From Fonticula alba (Eukaryota > Opisthokonta > Rotosphaerida > Fonticulaceae), in contig NW_009242975.1 of assembly GCF_000388065.1 (NCBI RefSeq), forward strand, positions 376,896 through 412,029: DNA of 35,134 bases. Direction: 5' to 3'. Of the stretch, positions 1-10,186 are shown in pieces. Within the stretch, counting starts at the first letter, position 1; each line of letters opens with the position of its first letter. The notes beneath the pieces were generated by a model. That model had not been told where the DNA came from and searched no databases. It saw only the letters and a list, made by a program, of their open reading frames with translations. Both the position numbers and the translations under genes were made by a program.

Positions 1-2550
1 CCCCCCCCCCCCCCGCCCACCCCCGACGGGCCGCTGGCCACGCGCATGCCCGTGCTGGCGGCCTTGCGTGCCCCGCGGCCTTCGACCGGCCCTCCGCCCT
101 CCGGGTGGCACCATCAACGCCGCCGCCACCACCACCCAGCGGGAGGGGCCATTTGCTACCGGGCCCCCCTCGGCACGGGCGGCCTCGCACCGCCGGCATG
201 CGGTCCTCGCGCGCGCGCCGATCCCCCGGACGGCCAGGATTCGAGCCTCTCCGCAGCCCTTCGTCCGGGGCTGCCACTCGCTGGCCCGGTGGCCCCGGCG
301 GTGGCTTTTCCCCCAAACCATCGGCGCCTCTCCCGTCGCCAGTCCCGCGGTCGCCCACGGGGGCCGGCCGCAAGGGTGACCGGTGCACAGCGAACCGCCC
401 CCCTCCTCTGCGGCTGCCAGGAACGCCGGGAGGCTGGCAAACAGCCGCCATCCAAGCAGACGTCCACGCCCATGCCGGCCCCCCGGCACGCTCTCGGTCA
501 CGCACCGTCAGTACCATGGGACAGCGCCGAGGCCGGCGCCAGCGACCCCCCCGAGGTCCAGCCCCCCCCCCCCCCCCATTCGAGGGCACCGCATAAGTGC
601 CCTCCCCGCGATGGGGGCGCCCAAGCCACCGGGGCATCCGGCCCGACACTTGGCCGCCCCTGCGCCGGGCGTGCTCGCAGCCTTGTGCGACCTGCGCCCA
701 CGGCTCCGGGCGTCTGACACCCATGCCCCAGCTCGCCCTCCGCCCGGAGCTCGGCCCCCTGCACTCCTCGCGGCAGGACGCAGCTCAGCCCGCCGAGCGC
801 CGCGCACACGGCCACATGCCGCCGGCATCGCCGCCTGCCACACGCCCCGGCGCTGGTCCTTCCCCACCCGGCCACGCTCGAGGCGGGCCTCGGAGGGGCT
901 GGCCAAGGGAGAGGGGCAGGCAGCTGGCCATGTGCATCGCACATGCCCCTGACTCTGCCCTGCCCGGGGTCGATCCACACCACCACGGGTGCTGGGGGAC
1001 CCCCCCCCCCTGCCGGGGTCTTTTGCCGAGGAGACACCCTCCTCCGGCATCCGGCCAGCCAGGCCCCAGCCTCCGGGCGCCCGCACGTGCAGGACATGCC
1101 TTCAAGGCAAAGCACCCGCGTGCCTTGACACCACCTGAACTGCCATAGCCACTGCCCGCGAACTCGGGGCACCGCTTTGCACTAGCCAACCGTCTCATCA
1201 GACCACGCTCCCCTCCACACCGCTGGCGAGCCCAGCACCATGCTCGAGGCCTTGGCGCCTCCGGACGCGAGGTTCGGGGGCTCCCGGCCGCCTGCCAGGG
1301 TCGGCCGGAAAGGGCGCCCACCAACTGCCAGGCCTTTTGTCCCCCGGAGCAGCGTCTCGCCACCATGCTGCGGGACTGCTGGCGGAGGAGGCGTCGACGC
1401 CTCGGGCCCGGGCCGAATGTGCCCGGCAACCGCAAGCGTCGTGGGCTGCCTCCCTCTGGACGGCACTTGCCACCCATGAACAGGACAAGGCGGGCCATCA
1501 ATGCGGTCGGCCCCCTCGCCGAGCGATCTCGCGCCGCCGTCCATAGTCAGCACCCGACGACCTGGAATACCCGGCGCACCACCCAATCGTGGCTGGCTCC
1601 CGCGCGGTCGCGGAAGGACGTCCGCTCGCCGAAGGGACCTTGCTGCTCGCCGGCCCCCCCCTTGGGCCAAGACCGGGGAAAGCCCCACGGGCTGGCCAGC
1701 CGGAGGCCCGGTCCCCAGCCTTTTGGCAACGCGCACCGCTCGGGAAGGGTGCTCTCATCGGGCGCTCCCTCACCTGATGAAGGCGCCCTTCCCCCACCCT
1801 CCTGCGCGCAGCCAGCCAGCTCCGGCCCACGCCACGGCACAACACACCGGCCCTCGACCGGCGCCCGGGGCACTCAGGCCTGTCCGCGCGCCCAGAGGCA
1901 GTTCCCTCACACCGGCCGCCGGCAGCCCAACTGGGCCATCGACCAGGAGGCGTGCCTCCTCGACTCGGCGTGGCCGGGCCCTCGCGCGTACCAAAGACCG
2001 GGCCAGGGGGCCCGGGGTGGTCTGTTGGCACGAGGCAAATATGCCACATACGCGGACCCCGCATGAAGGGGGCCTCGTCAATCGCCCAACACGCCGCTCG
2101 ACGGCCCCCCTCCGCCTCCTGGATCGCGCGGCCGGGCAGAGCTCAAGTGCGGGGAATACCACCCACCGAAAGGGGGGCCTCAAGGGCAAGCCGCCGGCCA
2201 TGTGCGCTCCCCTTGCATGCGGTGCATGTGGGGGGGCCGCTTGCATGCGCGCCACGCGCGCGGCAGCTCTGAGGACCCCCATCTCGGAGGGCATCCGGCG
2301 AGGAGGCCGCCATTTCAACCGCCCAGACCCGATCAAACGGCCAGGAGAGCGGGGCGGCCCCGGCGATCGGGCCCGGCGAGTCGCGTGCGCCCATCCCCCG
2401 CCATCGGGGATGCATTAGCGCGAGCTCGATCGGGCCCGGGGGGGGGGGGGGGGTACACAGGGCGGGCCCGGCCTCGCATCGCTCCCCCCCCCCGGGAAGA
2501 GGACGCTGGCCCGGTGGCAATGGCCCGCGGAGATTGGCCCCGTGACCCAT
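1..2550. other. Gene-less GC-rich stretch
   Basis: I find no supportable gene here. Several long open frames overlap on both strands, but none has a recognisable domain, signal peptide or membrane segment, and they are rich in Pro, Arg, Gly and Ala, as expected from GC-rich non-coding DNA. The stretch opens with a run of 14 C and holds a G run near 2439-2452. Confidence 0.5.
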
Positions 2551-2611
2551 GTAACTGAGGGGAAACCCAGTTACACCGAGGTGGCCCCTTGCTCTCTAGC
2601 ATTCGGATGCT
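2551..2611 (+). other. Two short hairpins in an AT-richer patch, possible structured RNA
   Basis: Positions 2551-2574 can fold as a stem (GTAACT with AGTTAC), a GA bulge, and GGG paired with CCC closing a GAAA (GNRA-type) tetraloop. A second perfect stem, AGCAT with ATGCT around TCGG, lies at 2598-2611. An A-rich patch follows at about 2670-2710. Two compact stems so close together in otherwise structureless DNA suggest a non-coding RNA or a UTR element, but I cannot assign a family. No tRNA, U6 or SRP signature was recognised. Confidence 0.2.
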
Positions 2612-3012
2612 GGCAATGTTCTTGGGGCCGCGGCCTGTTCGGGTACGGACGTGGCGCGCGTCGAGCAAAGAAAAGGCGCAATAAAAAGACGAAGTATTTC
2701 CGGCAAACAAGCGAGCTGCCCCCGGTAGGCGCCCCGACCCCATGCGGCGCGGGCTCCTGTCAGGCCAGGTCGGTCGGAGGCCGGAAAGTTCCAGCCCCGG
2801 GGGCGGGGGGCTACCCCTCGTCGGGGCCTCGCGCGATGCATCACGCAAATGAGCTGCCCCGTTCGTTTCCGCCCGATGCCCGACGGAAAACCCGGCGGTG
2901 CCGGCCGCCCTGTGCCCGCAAGGGTGCATTCTCCGGCCCCGCGGTCGCCGTTTGCTCGGTCGCGCCACTCTGGCGTCGCGCGGCCCGCCTCGCGCTGTCT
3001 CCCCGCCTTGCC

Positions 3013-3025
3013 TTTTTTTTTTTTT
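3013..3025 (+). terminator. T13 run, possible Pol III terminator
   Basis: An uninterrupted run of 13 T stands in GC-rich sequence about 400 bp downstream of the hairpin patch at 2551. Runs of four or more T end Pol III transcripts on this strand. It could equally be a chance homopolymer like the many G and C runs in the window. Confidence 0.2.
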
Positions 3026-3378
3026 GGGATGGCCAGGAATGGTCGGGTCATTCGCGGCCCGGCTCCCGCCCGGGGTCGTCGTCGTCGTCGTCGTCGGAGG
3101 GCCGCCATGGCGTTCCACCCCCGGTCGGGCATTCCCGCGGTGTCGGTCCTGAAACAAGGGCACCGGGGTGCTTTTTGCTTGGCCCCCGCGGCCGGCTCGG
3201 CGTCCGCCGGGCCCGGCGCCGTGTTCCGGCGGGGGGGGGGGATGCCCTGCCAGGCGGTCCTCCCGCCCCGGCGGCCGGCCGTGCCCCGGAGCAGCCTGTG
3301 CGTGGGCCTCGGCCAGCGGGGGCGCGCCCGGGGCGTGCGGCAAAAAATGGCCCGCCGCGGGTGTGCACCACCGGAAAT

Positions 3379-3452
3379 GGCCGCGTAGCTCAATTGGATA
3401 GAGCACCTGACTACGGATCAGGAGGTTGTGTGTTCGAGCCGCATCGTGGTCA
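3379..3452 (+). tRNA. tRNA-Arg (anticodon ACG)
   Basis: The gene folds as a full cloverleaf. The acceptor stem pairs GGCCGCG with CGTGGTC, the D arm contains TAGCTCAATTGGATAGAGC, and the anticodon stem CCTGA/TCAGG closes the loop CTACGGA, giving anticodon ACG (read as ICG). The T arm contains GTTCGAGC and the discriminator base is A. There is no intron and CCA is not encoded. A T run at about 3459-3465 is the likely Pol III terminator. An identical copy lies at 33010-33083. The gene converges on tRNA-Cys 65 bp downstream. Confidence 0.95.
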
Positions 3453-3516
3453 GCGTCCTTTTTTTGGTGGCGGCGTGTTTTCGGCAGCAGGGCATCGGCG
3501 CAAAAAGAGAGGTGCG

Positions 3517-3588
3517 AGGGCCCACCCGGGGTTGATCCGGGGACCTGTCGATCTGCAGTCGACCGCTCTACCACTGAGCTATAGACCC
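3517..3588 (-). tRNA. tRNA-Cys (anticodon GCA)
   Basis: On the minus strand the acceptor stem pairs GGGTCTA with TGGGCCC, the D arm contains TAGCTCAGTGGTAGAGC, and the anticodon stem GTCGA/TCGAC closes CTGCAGA (anticodon GCA). The T arm contains GGATCAAC and the discriminator is T. There is no intron. A TTTTT run downstream on the minus strand (plus-strand A run near 3502-3506) can terminate Pol III. Confidence 0.95.
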
Positions 3589-4258
3589 GTCCCGATGACA
3601 TCGCCCACCGGGGACATGTATTTGTACCCTGGCCCGGGACCCCCGCTGCCTGCCAGTTGGTCCCGGCCGGGTGCCCCTCCCGCCAGCCGGGCGGGGTCCG
3701 GGCTCGAGGCCCACGCTGTTGGCGGGTGGAAAAATGCAACAAACAGCCGCACACACACACGCACACACACACACACACGGAGTCACAGCTTCCGCCGGAC
3801 GATCATGCCCCGGAGGAATGCCCGGGGCCGGGGCCCGCGCCCGGCTGACCGCGGCCTGATGGCGCTGTTTCATCCGACCCCATCCCCACCCCCGGCCCGG
3901 CCCGGCCCGGGACCGGCTGTGCAGGGCGGCCAGCATGCGCACGTCGGCATCTACCTGTGTGTGTGTGAGCTTGTGTGGGGAGTCCGGCGGGCCGGGCCCG
4001 GCTTTTGGGCGGGGCTGCCGCGTTGGCGGATCCCCTGCCGGGGGGGGGGGGGGCCGAGGGCAAGCCCATTTTTCCGGCCCCCCTCCTCGGTGCCGGTCTC
4101 CTGCCGCCAATCCTCCCGTCGCTCGCGTGCTCGCATCCTCGCCCTTTGCCTCCGCCCCCGCCCCCGCCCCCTCCCTCGCACCTGACTGCCGCCGATCGCC
4201 GCCTCTCGTGGCCGCCGCCTGCAGGTCGCTGCCTGTCTGCTCCGCCGGATCTCTCAGG
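3589..4258. other. Intergenic and 5' leader of receptor kinase A
   Basis: No gene is seen. The stretch holds a (CA)n microsatellite at about 3751-3779, a G run near 4041-4052, and C/T-rich sequence from about 4080 to the start codon at 4259. Pyrimidine-rich leaders also precede the other protein-coding genes here, so the promoter and 5' UTR probably lie in this stretch. I see no clear TATA box. Confidence 0.45.
3751..3779. repeat. (CA)n microsatellite
   Basis: A near-perfect CA dinucleotide tract with one G interruption, upstream of receptor kinase A. No function is evident. Confidence 0.8.
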
Positions 4259-7200
4259 ATGTCCGGTCCGGCTCGAGGTCCCCTCCGGGTGCCGGCACTG
4301 CTGCTGGCGGTGGTGGTCCTGGCCGCGGCGGCCGTGCTGGCGCTGGCATTGGGCCCGGCACCGGCCACCGCGTTGTCCCTGCCGCCCGGGGCCCGGGCCG
4401 GCGGGCCTGCCGGCCCGGCGGAGGGCATTTCCACGATGTCCTGCGCGCCAAATTGCGCCAACTGCTCCGGCCTCATTTGTAACTTCTGCAATACGGGCTT
4501 TTACCAAATCAAAAACGAGCTGGACAACCCCTGCGTCAGCCAATGCCCCGGGCACCTGCCGGCCATCCTGCTTGAGGTCCTCACCGAATATTGCGTCTTC
4601 CCCCAGGTGGATGGCTGCTCGTACATGGTCGGCAGCATGTCCACCTGCACGGCGTGCGTTGCCGGGCGTGTGCTGTCCGAGCAGGGGGGGGCGTGTCTCC
4701 ACTGCCCGGCGAATTGCCAGATCTGTCCCGATGTCAGCTCCTGTAGCCAATGCTTCGGCGGCTTCCTCTTCCACCAGGGCACATGCGTTGCCCAGTGCCC
4801 GGGCGGCTTCTTCCCGAATGGCGGCTCCTGCTCGGCCTGCCCCGGGCCGTGCGCCACATGCAGCAATTCCTCCACCTGCGGGTCCTGCCATGGCGGCTAC
4901 TTCCTGCATGGCGGCGCCTGCACGGCCGACTGCCCGGCCGGCACCTTCCCCAATGCGGCCAGCGGGGCGTGCGATATGTGCCCGGCCAGCTGCGCCACCT
5001 GCACCGGCCCGTCCACCTGCGGGTCCTGCCAGGGCGGCTACTTCCTGAGCGAGGGCCGCTGCGTGGCCCAGTGCCCGAGCGGGACCTTCGCCCACGCGGA
5101 GTCCCGCACGTGCGTCGGCTGCCCGGCCAACTGCACCACCTGCACCGGGGCCAATGTGTGCACCTCCTGCGCCGGTGGCTTCAACCTGCACGGGACGTCC
5201 TGCCTGTCGCAATGCCCCAGCGGGTTCTTCGCGCGCGGCGGCATTTGCACCGCATGCGGGCACCACTGCGCCACCTGCCCGGACGACACCACCTGCACCG
5301 CATGCGCCCCGGGGTATCCGCTGCACCAGGGGGCCTGCATGGGCCAGGGCTGCCCGGATGGCTACTTCGATCGGGACAACGCTTGCGCCGCCTGCAATGT
5401 CGGCTGCGCCACCTGCATCGAGGCCAGCACCTGTGGCACGTGCGCCAGCGCCCTGGTCCTGTACCAGGGCCAGTGTCTGGCTGGCTGTCCGGCCGGCACG
5501 TATGCCGGCGTCGGCCCGGGCGACGCCCCGCAGGGCATCTGCCTGGCGTGCCACCCGCTGTGCGCCGCGTGCGCCGGCCCGGGGGCCGACCAGTGCACCG
5601 CCTGCGACGACCCGCTGACCATCCGCCAGCCCATCCCGCCGGTGGACCCGCCCCTGGCCGAGGGCATGTGCGTGCCGGACTGCATGAACGACCCGTCGCA
5701 GTGCGTCGAGTGCGAGCCCGGGTGCGACCTGTGCCGGCGGATGCCCGACGCGTCGACCTTCTGCATGGTGTGCCACTCGCCGGGGCTGGCGCTGGATGGC
5801 CTCTGTGTCGGTGCCTGCCCGCCGGGCTACGCCACCATGACGGCGGCCGGCTACTGCGCCCGGTGCTCCGGCAACTGCGGCGACGCGTGCTTCGGCCCGG
5901 GCAGCAACCAGTGCCTCGCCTGCCCGGCCGGCAAGCGGCTGCAGGATGGCACTTGCCGCGATGCCTGCAGCACGGTCGGCTGGTTTGAATCCTCGCCCGG
6001 GGCCTGCTCCAGGTGCCATGCCAGTTGCTCGCAGTGTGTCGGCCCCGGCCCGGGGGACTGCACGGCCTGCCCGCGGGGGTCCTTCCGGATGGCCTCCCCC
6101 GGGGGGCTGGCCCACCAGTGTGTGACCGCCTGCCCGGCCGGCCAGTATGCCGACGTCCTCCATGGCGAGTGCCGGGCGTGCGATGCCAGCTGCGCCACCT
6201 GCTCCGGCGGGTCCTCGGCCAGCGACTGCACCGGCTGCTGGCCGGGCGAGCTGCTCTTCCACACCACTTGTGTGGCCAGCTGCCCGGTGGGGTACTACCC
6301 GACGGCGAGCGGCGCCCAGTGCGGCCCCTGTGGCAGCGGCTGTGTCGAGTGCGCCCCCGGGACCGGGGTCTGCACGGTCTGTGCCCCGGGGCAGTATGCC
6401 GACTATGCGGCCGGCATGTGCTACACCGTGTGCCCGGGGCGCTTCCTGGCGGACGATCGGGCCATGACGTGCACCCCCTGTGCCGAGCCTTGCGCGCGGT
6501 GCGCCGCCAGCATCGACCATTGTGTTCGGTGCCAGGACCCGGGGCACTATCTGCGCGTGGCCACCGGCGAGTGCGTGGTCGGCTGCCAGGCCGGCGAGGT
6601 GGCGATCATGGGCACCGGCACGCAGGCCGGCATGCTGCTGTGCGCCGCCTGCCACGAGTCCTGCGAGTCGTGCAATGCGCCGGGCAGCGCGTCGGCATGT
6701 TCCTCCTGCCCGGCTGGCAGCTTCCTCTCCCCGGGCGGGGCCTGCCTGGCGGAGTGCCCCATCGGGTACTTTGTCCAGGAGATGACCCGGCGATGCGATG
6801 CCTGCCATGGCTCGTGCCACACGTGCGCCGGTGCGAGCATCGACCAGTGTCTGTCCTGCACCGGGTCGGCGGACATCCTGCTCCGGGGGGCCTGTGTGTC
6901 CAGCTGCTCGGCCGAGGGGTTTTGGCTGGACGAGTCGACCCCCTCGCAGCGGGTATGCCACCCGTGCATTCCCGGGTGCCGGCTCTGCTCGGAGGCGGAA
7001 GCCTGCTCGCGGTGCAACTCCAACATGGTGCTACACCACTCGGAGGCCGAGGGGACTGCCTGCTTGGGCGCCTGTCCCGGGGGGTTCTTCGCCGATCCGC
7101 CGGGCGGCGAGCGCCAGCCCGTGTGCGCGGCCTGTGCCCCGGACTGCCACACCTGCACCGGGCCGGGGGCCCACGAGTGCCAGGTGCCCTGGTGCGAGGT

Positions 7201-7475
7201 GGATGGGTCGTGCAATCCGAAGAGCGGACGTGCGTTGGCCATCGGCCTGGCGGTTGGCCTGTCGCTGGTGTTGCTCCTGCTGCTGGCCATCCTGCTGGTT
7301 GTTTTCTGTGTCTTCCGCCGACGCCATGCCGGCCCCAAGGAGGCGCATGATATCGACATGACCATTCTCAACACGATGATGGGTATGTTTAGCCGGATTG
7401 CCTGCTGCTTCTCCTTCGGCTGATGACTCACACGGGGGCCTTTCATCTGTCTTCTTTTGTGGTTATGATTATGGT

Positions 7476-7548
<73 letters not shown>

Positions 7549-9216
7549 CTTTCTGTCTATCTGCCTGTCTGTCTGTGTGTGTGTCTTTCTGTCTTTCTGC
7601 CTGTCTTTCTGCCTGTCTGCCTGTCTGTCTTTCTGCCTGCCTGTCTGTCTGTCTGTCTGTCTAACTGTCTGTCTGTCTGTCTGTCTGTCTGTCTTTCTGC
7701 TTGTCTGTCTGCCTGTCTGTCTGTCTGCCTGTCTGTCTGCCTGTCTGTCTTTCTGCCTGTCTGTCTACCTGTCTGTCCGCTTGTGTGTGGACGTATATGC
7801 ACATATGCACGAATATGCGTGCGCATGCGCGCACGTGCTGTGGGATCCTCACCCATTCGGTCGACCGGGCAAATGCAAGATCTATCGCTGCCCGGTTTCC
7901 TGCTGCTGTCCTTCCAGCATGACATTCGACTGGGCAATGCCGGCCCCGAGGCTACCGGCAGCCAGGGCGGCATCTTCCCGGCCGAGCCGATCAAGCCATC
8001 GCTCATCGCGGCCACCGGGCCCGATGGGATCGTTGTGAAGGTCGCCCATGGTGCGCGCTTTTCACCACCTGGCCTCCATCCGCCGGTCGGGCCTCTGTGC
8101 TGGCCCTTCCCCGGCGCCGCCCGAGGCATTCCCGCCTTTTCTGACTCTCGGAGGCGCCCTTGCTAGACGCGGACGGGGGGGCCCTTTCGAAGGCCCAGCT
8201 CCAGGCCATGTTCGAGAATGAGCTGTCGATCCTGTGGGCATTGCAGCAGTCTCCCCACGTGGTGCGCATGCTCGGGTACACGCAGCACCCGCCGGCCATC
8301 GTCATGGCCCGAGTGGCCACCGACTTGAGCAACCTGCTCACAACCAACGAGCCGCTGGACGTGGCCAACACCCTGAGCCTGATCCGGGGGATGGGTGCGT
8401 TTAGAGCCTTCCCGCCTCCGTTGGCGTGCGTGCGTGCGCGCGCGCGCGCGCGCGCATGGTTTCCCTGGCTGACAGTCTTGCTTGGCGTCCCGCAGCCGAC
8501 GGCCTGGCCTTCATCCATGCGCAGGGGATCGCCCATCGGGATATCAAGTCGCAGAACATCCTGGTCGGCCTGTGCCCGGAGACGGGCGCCATGCGGCCGG
8601 TGTTCACGGATTTCGGCGTGTCGCTGGCCGTCAGCCGCGGCTCGGCCCTGCTGGACTCGGTCATGTTCGCGGCGTGCAGCATCGCCTTCGCGGCGCCCGA
8701 GATCCTGGCATCGATGGGTAACCATGCGCTGGACATCGCGGCTTTCGATCACATGGCGGCCGATGTCTATTCTCTCGGTTCGGTCTTCTGGCATGTGCTG
8801 ACGCTGACTATGCCGTGGAGTGGTGCGTGTCTGGCATTTTGATTTCCCCACCGGGCCCCCGGCGGGGAGCACGGGGAGCGGGGGGGAGGGGGGGGGCTGT
8901 GTCGGGGTTCCTTCTTTCGTTCGGCCTGGCCTCGCGCCCTGGGCTGTGGCGCCTCGTCGCGCTTGGGTGCTCACCCTGCCCCGGCCTGCTCGCCTGCCGC
9001 GCTGACGCCCCGAGAACAGGGCTCTCCCAAAAGGCCATCCAATGTCGCCATGCGGCCGGCGACACTCCGGCCACGCATGGCCCGCCGCCCGGCGAGGCGC
9101 CAAACCAACACCCGAGCCTCCGCGTCCTGGTCTCCGACCTGATTCCCTGCATGTGGTCGGCGTCGCCCGCGAGCCGGCCATCCATGTCGAGCATTGCCCT
9201 TGCCCTGTCGGAGTAG
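4259..9216 (+). CDS. Receptor kinase A: CXXC/furin-like repeat ectodomain, one TM helix, TKL-type kinase
   Basis: Proposed exons are 4259-7382, 7880-8050, 8167-8394, 8496-8822 and 9020-9216 (1348 aa, stop TAG). All four introns are phase 1. Residues 1 to about 39 form a signal peptide. The first ectodomain Cys is C62, followed by a Cys module shared with the two neighbours and then many furin/VSP-like repeats (CPxGxFxxxxxC, CxxC) to about residue 985. A single TM helix spans about 992-1018, followed by an RRR stop-transfer. The kinase has Lys1095 (VVKV), alpha-C Glu1117, HRD Asp1190 within HRDIKSQN, DFG Asp1213 and APE Glu1243, so it should be active. The HRDIKSxN form suggests the TKL group (Ser/Thr). 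The glycine loop is degenerate. The array-plus-kinase plan recalls Entamoeba TMKs. Ligand and substrate are unknown. The exons were placed by matching the paralogue at 11800-20617. The first exon alone would read through to TGA at 7421-7423, which would give a kinase-less receptor if intron 1 were retained. Confidence 0.85.
7478..7785 (+). repeat. (TG)n then (TCTG)n compound microsatellite inside intron 1 of receptor kinase A
   Basis: A TG dinucleotide tract (about 7478-7547, one C interruption) passes into about 240 bp of TCTG/TTTCTGCC tetranucleotide-type repeats. It occupies most of the 497-bp intron 7383-7879, making that intron several times longer than the others. Pyrimidine-rich and UG-rich RNA of this sort can bind splicing regulators. 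The length is likely to vary between strains. Confidence 0.9.
8420..8456. repeat. (GC)n / GCGT alternating tract in intron 3 of receptor kinase A
   Basis: Alternating purine-pyrimidine DNA (GCGT units followed by GC dinucleotides) lies within intron 8395-8495, the intron absent from receptor kinase B. Such tracts can adopt Z-DNA. Confidence 0.75.
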
Positions 9217-10104
9217 GCAGCCCCTTTGGCTTCGGATTTCCGGGCGCCAGTCGTCCCGGGGGGGAATGGATGCCTCTCGCTCAGCGTGTTTTTGTGTTTT
9301 TGTGTTTTTGTGTTTTTGTGTTTTTGTGTTTTTGTGTGTGTCTGCGCGCGCGCCTGCCGGCCAAAGTGGGCCCTTCTCGGTGGCGATGGACCCCTTTTCA
9401 TGCGCTGCACACCTGGCCACGGATGCGCCATGCGCCGAGGGGGGCACCGTCGGCGGGGGCGGGGAACGGGGCGTAGAGGACAGGAGGGCAGGAGGTCTCC
9501 ATCCGGGGCGACGTGCGGAGGCAGGAGCGAGGGGGATACGCGGGGCTTGGGGGGACGCGGTGGCATATGCCGGAGGGGGGGGGAGGAGATCCCGCGCGTC
9601 CTTCGTGACCGGCCCGGTCCTCTCCGTGGCGGTGCAATGGCGGATCTCGCCTTCAGGTGCGCAATCCGACGAGGGCCTGCCGTGAAAAAGGGGGCCGGGT
9701 GCGGGATGGGGGCGAGTTTCAGCAAGACACGGCACATGATCAAGACGCATCGGGTGCCACTCCTGCGGGGAATGCCATTCACGCGCATTGCCTCCCGGGC
9801 TCGCCCGCCCTTTGTCGCCGATCATCCTGGCCGGGCCGGGCCGGGCCAGGCCGAGTCGAATAATATGCTACCGATGCGCGCCATGGCGCTCGGCTGAGGG
9901 GGGGCGCGCGGGCGGGGGGCAGTCTACCCCGTGCGGGGTGGGATAGTGCGTGTTTCTCCGGCCGGGCGGTCTGCCCGGGGGGGGATCCCCGTCCCGCCTC
10001 GTCAGGGGCGGGAGGCGCGCGGGGCGGCGCGCGGGTGTCCGTGCAGGCGCCGGCCCCTCCCCGGGGCAGGGGCCATATAGCGAGAGCGTGGCTTGGCACC
10101 TCAC
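9217..10104. other. 3' flank of receptor kinase A and upstream region of tRNA-Ser
   Basis: No further gene is seen. The stretch contains the T-rich octamer array described separately, several G runs, a small AT-rich spot at about 9857-9870, and a CATATAG patch at 10074-10080, about 25-30 bp upstream of the tRNA-Ser gene. That last patch could act as an upstream TATA-like element for Pol III. Long frames on both strands have no recognisable domains. Confidence 0.4.
9286..9340 (+). repeat. GTGTTTTT octamer tandem repeat
   Basis: About six copies of an 8-bp GTGTTTTT unit lie 70-125 bp after the stop codon of receptor kinase A. On the transcribed strand the unit matches the GU/U-rich downstream element bound by the cleavage-stimulation machinery, so it may mark the 3' end of that gene. 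No AATAAA is visible just upstream. Confidence 0.7.
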
Positions 10105-10186
10105 ATCACCGTGTCCGAGTGGTTAAGGAGTCCGATTAGAAATCGGATGGGCTCTGCCCGCGTAGGTTCAAATCCTGCCGGTGATG
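10105..10186 (+). tRNA. tRNA-Ser (anticodon AGA)
   Basis: The acceptor stem pairs ATCACCG with CGGTGAT. The anticodon stem TCCGA/TCGGA closes TTAGAAA (anticodon AGA, read as IGA). A long type II variable arm (GGGCTCTGCCC region) is present as expected for Ser. The T arm contains GGTTCAAATCC and the discriminator is G. There is no intron. TTTTG runs within about 20 bp downstream can terminate transcription. Confidence 0.95.

Noticed and set aside
46-2418. Overlapping long frames on both strands in the left end
   Set aside because: No domains, no start context, Pro/Arg-rich products on all frames and homopolymer interruptions; typical of GC-rich intergenic DNA.
3803-6961. 1052-codon frame antisense to receptor kinase A
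   Set aside because: Same explanation as above; the sense strand has a signal peptide, Cys repeats, a TM helix and spliced kinase exons.
7383-7423. Receptor A as an intact kinase-less gene ending at 7423
   Set aside because: Downstream exons with conserved phases and strong identity to receptor B show that the kinase belongs to the gene; the TGA at 7421-7423 would only be used if intron 1 is retained.
7423-8166. Open frame encoding a Val-Cys/Leu-Ser repetitive protein
   Set aside because: This is the TG/TCTG microsatellite of intron 1 read as protein. Only its end (7880-8050) is real coding sequence, as a kinase exon.
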